A stretch of DNA of 32,232 nucleotides from an uncultured Granulosicoccus sp. (GTDB taxonomy: Bacteria > Pseudomonadota > Gammaproteobacteria > Granulosicoccales > Granulosicoccaceae), in NCBI GenBank assembly GCA_938003775.1, contig CALKXZ010000443.1, positions 1-32,232 of the forward strand, in the 5' to 3' direction. Below, in pieces: positions 29,468 to 32,232 of the stretch. Within the stretch, counting starts at the first letter, position 1. Each line of letters starts with the position of its first letter. The notes under the pieces are model-generated. The model was not told the origin of the DNA. It did not search any database and saw only the letters and a list, made by a program, of their open reading frames with translations. A program made the translations under genes and the position numbers.

Positions 29468-29860
29468 ATGAAAGTCATTGAAGTGGTTGCGGGTATTATC
29501 TTTAATCCGCCTCGTACCGAAGTTTTGGTGGCTTTGCGAAAGCCCGAACAACATCAGGGAGATCGTTGGGAATTCCCTGGTGGCAAACTGGATAGTGACG
29601 AAACACTGGAGGCAGGTCTAGCGCGTGAGCTGTATGAAGAGATTGGCATAACTGTTGGTCAGTGTTCTGCGCGAACTATTATTGAGCATAGTTATCCTGA
29701 TAAAAAGGTGCGGCTGCATTTCTGGGATGTGACTGAATTTGAGGGTGAGCCCGTTGGGTGTGAGGGACAGCAGTTAAGATGGGTGGCTTTAAACGAGTTA
29801 CACACGCTGGTGTTTCCTGATGCTAACCAGCCGATTGTTGATGCGTTAACAACGAATTAA
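29468..29860 (+). CDS. mutT: MutT-type Nudix hydrolase (8-oxo-dGTP diphosphatase-like)
   Basis: MKVIEVVAGIIFNPPRTEVLVALRKPEQHQGDRWEFPGGKLDSDETLEAGLARELYEEIGI; complete Nudix box G-x5-E-x7-REL-x-EE-x-G-I. Conserved argJ-mutT neighbourhood. Confidence 0.92.
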   Translation: MKVIEVVAGIIFNPPRTEVLVALRKPEQHQGDRWEFPGGKLDSDETLEAGLARELYEEIGITVGQCSARTIIEHSYPDKKVRLHFWDVTEFEGEPVGCEGQQLRWVALNELHTLVFPDANQPIVDALTTN

Positions 29861-29920
29861 CCACAGACTCATTGCGTTCATAGTTATAGCCAGTTTTGTC
29901 AGCCGATTTTCGCGAATCGA

Positions 29921-30496
29921 TTAAGTACTTTCGCGAAGAAATGACAAGTCTATACAGAGGTCTTCTATGAACGAGAGTTTGATCTGCGAATAATCAGCAG
30001 GAGTCTGTATTTGCTGATAGCCGTTCTGAGTACGCTTTGTGTGCGTCACAAGCTGCTGACAATGTATATCAAAAATCCAGACTTCAGGAATGTTATTCCG
30101 GGCATATAGAGGTATTTTGATATCTGCGTCGTAGTCAATTGATGTGTCGGCAACTTCAATAATCAGTAAAACATCTGATGCTTTAGGAAGTTTGTGACGA
30201 TAAAAATCATGACGAGGTTTGAGAATCGCAATGTCTGGCTCAGATTCTGAGTCATTTGACAGCACGACGGGGTTCTGGATTTGTACGATTGCCTGCTCAC
30301 CTAGTCTGGTGACGAATGCGCGAGTAAGTCTGTTAGTAAAGCTACTGTGCTGACTCCCTATAGGTGCCATTGTAATGATCTCTCCTTCGATCAGTTCAAC
30401 CCTTTCCTTGGGATGAAAAATGCCAGCGTCACCCATGCGGTGGTAGTCCTCTACGCAGAGTCGGCGTCTTGTCAGTTTGTCCGGTAAGGCACTCAT
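29921..30496 (-). CDS. Uma2 family (DUF820) PD-(D/E)XK-like protein
   Basis: LTRRRLCVEDYHRMGDAGIFHPKERVELIEGEIITMAPIGSQHSSFTNRLTRAFV...VQNPVVLSNDSESEPDIAILKPR...LPKASDVLLIIEVADTSIDYDADIKIPLYARNNIPEVWIFDI matches the Uma2 pattern. Start MSALPDKL at 30496; ORF extends to 30574. Confidence 0.88.
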   Translation of the reverse strand: MSALPDKLTRRRLCVEDYHRMGDAGIFHPKERVELIEGEIITMAPIGSQHSSFTNRLTRAFVTRLGEQAIVQIQNPVVLSNDSESEPDIAILKPRHDFYRHKLPKASDVLLIIEVADTSIDYDADIKIPLYARNNIPEVWIFDIHCQQLVTHTKRTQNGYQQIQTPADYSQIKLSFIEDLCIDLSFLREST

Positions 30497-30597
30497 GGGT
30501 ATGCCTGGTAAGTGTCCAGTAGTTAGGCAAAGTGTAGCATGGCGTGAATTGTATAATCTGACCCTATCGGTCATATAGCTGTAAATAATAACAGTAT

Positions 30598-31203
30598 TTA
30601 ATTGTCAGATTTTCCGAGATACAGTGCATGAAGCGCGTGCACACTATCGACAGTCTGTTCAACAGTTCCGGTGTTATCAATAACATCATCCGCAATTGCC
30701 AGCCTATCTTCACGACTAGCTTGGGCGTTCAGAATCGCCCTGACTTCGCGCTCCGATGAGCCATCACGAGCCATCAATCTTTCAATTTGCACATCCACAG
30801 GTACATCAACGACCACGATTCGATCATAGCGATCTTGTTGATCGGTTTCCAGCAGGAGCGCAATTGCGTAGACAAGATAGGGGTGATTCCGCTCTCTGGC
30901 TTCTTCAATGCGCTGCTCAGAGAGATCCCGAATCAACGGGTGCAAAGTATTGTCCAGAAACTTACGGTCAGTTGGGTTTGCGAATACGATCTGTCGCAGT
31001 GCCTTACGGTCAAGTTCACCCTTGGGTGTCAGAATGGCAGTAGAGAAATAGCCGATCAGTGCGTTCAATCCTTGGCTGCCAGGTTGAACCACTTCTCTAG
31101 CCAGCTTGTCCGCGTCAAGAACCGGTACGCCCAATTCTGCAAATGTATCAGACACCAGCGTCTTGCCGCTGGCGATTCCACCGGTCAGGCCAATAAGTAG
31201 CAA
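30598..31203 (-). CDS. coaE: Dephospho-CoA kinase CoaE
   Basis: MLLIGLTGGIASGKTLVSDTFAELGVPVLDADKLAREVVQPGSQGLNALIGYF...LDRKALRQIVFANPTDRKFLDNTLHPLIR. Confidence 0.96.
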   Translation of the reverse strand: MLLIGLTGGIASGKTLVSDTFAELGVPVLDADKLAREVVQPGSQGLNALIGYFSTAILTPKGELDRKALRQIVFANPTDRKFLDNTLHPLIRDLSEQRIEEARERNHPYLVYAIALLLETDQQDRYDRIVVVDVPVDVQIERLMARDGSSEREVRAILNAQASREDRLAIADDVIDNTGTVEQTVDSVHALHALYLGKSDN

Positions 31204-31221
31204 AATATTCGTTAATTGTAG

Positions 31222-32160
31222 CTAACTGAGAAACCCATAATACCAGTTGCTCAGCGACTCACCCCACAGCATGGCTATCCAGCCAGCCGCTGCCAGATAA
31301 GGACCGAAAGGGATAGGAATGTTTTTGTCTCGGCCGGTGAAAGCGATGATGGTGACACCCACAACTGCGCCCACCAGTGACGACAGAAGAATGACTACTG
31401 GTAAGGCTTGCCAACCGAGCAGTGCACCGATCGCGGCCAGCAACTTGAAGTCGCCATAGCCCATACCTTCTTTGCCTGTGATAATACGAAATAGCTGATA
31501 CACCGTCCATAGCACCAGGTAGCCTGCCGCTGCACCAATAACGGCAGATCGTAAATCAGTGAACACCGGTAATAGAGCTGCTAGTAGACCTACCCACATT
31601 AATGGCAGAGTTAGTGAGTCTGGTAGCAGTTGATGATCAATGTCGATCATGGTCATGGCCACGAAAAACCAAGTCATAGCAATACCCAACATAGCTTCTG
31701 GTGTTGGGCCCAATTGCCAGGCAACGATGAGTGCCAACAACGTTGTCACGAATTCGACCATGGGGTAACGAGCAGAAATGCCTGCTTTGCAGTGCGCGCA
31801 CTTGCCAGCTAGCATTACATAGCTGAGAACCGGAATATTTTGAAGGGCTGTGATTTCTTTGTTGCAAGATGGGCAGCGTGAGCGCGGTACGGCGAGGTTG
31901 AAAGTCTCTGGCAGTACAGCTTCTTTGTTGGTTGTGTCAGAGTTCGATGTCGATGCGACATCATGTTCCGAATCAACTCCTGAGGAGGCTTTTGCCCGCT
32001 CGGCCTCAAACTCCTCAATACCCTCGCGCCAGGATCGCTCCATCATGATCGGTAAGCGATGAATGACAACATTCAAAAAACTACCAACCAACAGGTTGAC
32101 CAATGCAACAACGCCGTAGAAGACTACGGCGTTGTTTTGCAAGACATCTAGTATTGACAT
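31222..32160 (-). CDS. pilD: Type IV prepilin peptidase / N-methyltransferase PilD
   Basis: GSFLNVVIHRLPIMMERSW, zinc-binding RCPSC..I.A..NIPVLSYVML..KCAHCKAGIS.RYP.VE, catalytic DIDHQLLPD and GMGYGDFKLLAA; adjacent to coaE as is typical. Confidence 0.95.
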   Translation of the reverse strand: MSILDVLQNNAVVFYGVVALVNLLVGSFLNVVIHRLPIMMERSWREGIEEFEAERAKASSGVDSEHDVASTSNSDTTNKEAVLPETFNLAVPRSRCPSCNKEITALQNIPVLSYVMLAGKCAHCKAGISARYPMVEFVTTLLALIVAWQLGPTPEAMLGIAMTWFFVAMTMIDIDHQLLPDSLTLPLMWVGLLAALLPVFTDLRSAVIGAAAGYLVLWTVYQLFRIITGKEGMGYGDFKLLAAIGALLGWQALPVVILLSSLVGAVVGVTIIAFTGRDKNIPIPFGPYLAAAGWIAMLWGESLSNWYYGFLS

Positions 32161-32232
32161 GACAAGATTATGGCTTGTTTTATTTGATCACACAGAGACT
32201 AATTCATTCACCCACCGGCGACCACCGCCAAT

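Overview
The window is almost entirely a conserved gammaproteobacterial housekeeping locus built around a complete division/cell-wall (dcw) cluster. In order: 3' end of sspB (+), yraN (-), lpoA-like lipoprotein gene (-), rsmI (+), RNase P RNA rnpB (+), a zinc-ribbon DUF4145-like gene (-), then mraZ-rsmH-ftsL-ftsI-murE-murF-mraY-murD-ftsW-murG-murC-ddl-ftsQ-ftsA-ftsZ (+), lpxC (+), dciA/DUF721 (-), an M23/LytM-type peptidase (+), secA (+), argJ (+), mutT-type Nudix (+), a Uma2-family gene (-), coaE (-) and pilD (-). I found no CRISPR array, prophage, transposon, tRNA or obvious multi-gene accessory system. The points most worth a second look are: (i) two divergent gene pairs (lpoA/rsmI and dciA/M23 peptidase) whose start codons appear to share one CATG; (ii) a four-copy, exactly 10-bp-periodic AGTG array on the mraZ promoter, consistent with an extended MraZ operator; (iii) a zinc-ribbon DUF4145-like gene and an AT-rich, repeat-bearing regulatory region between rnpB and mraZ; (iv) small tandem repeats at two convergent gene junctions; (v) a Uma2-like gene between mutT and coaE. 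All assignments come from reading the sequence and recalling family motifs; no database search or folding was run.
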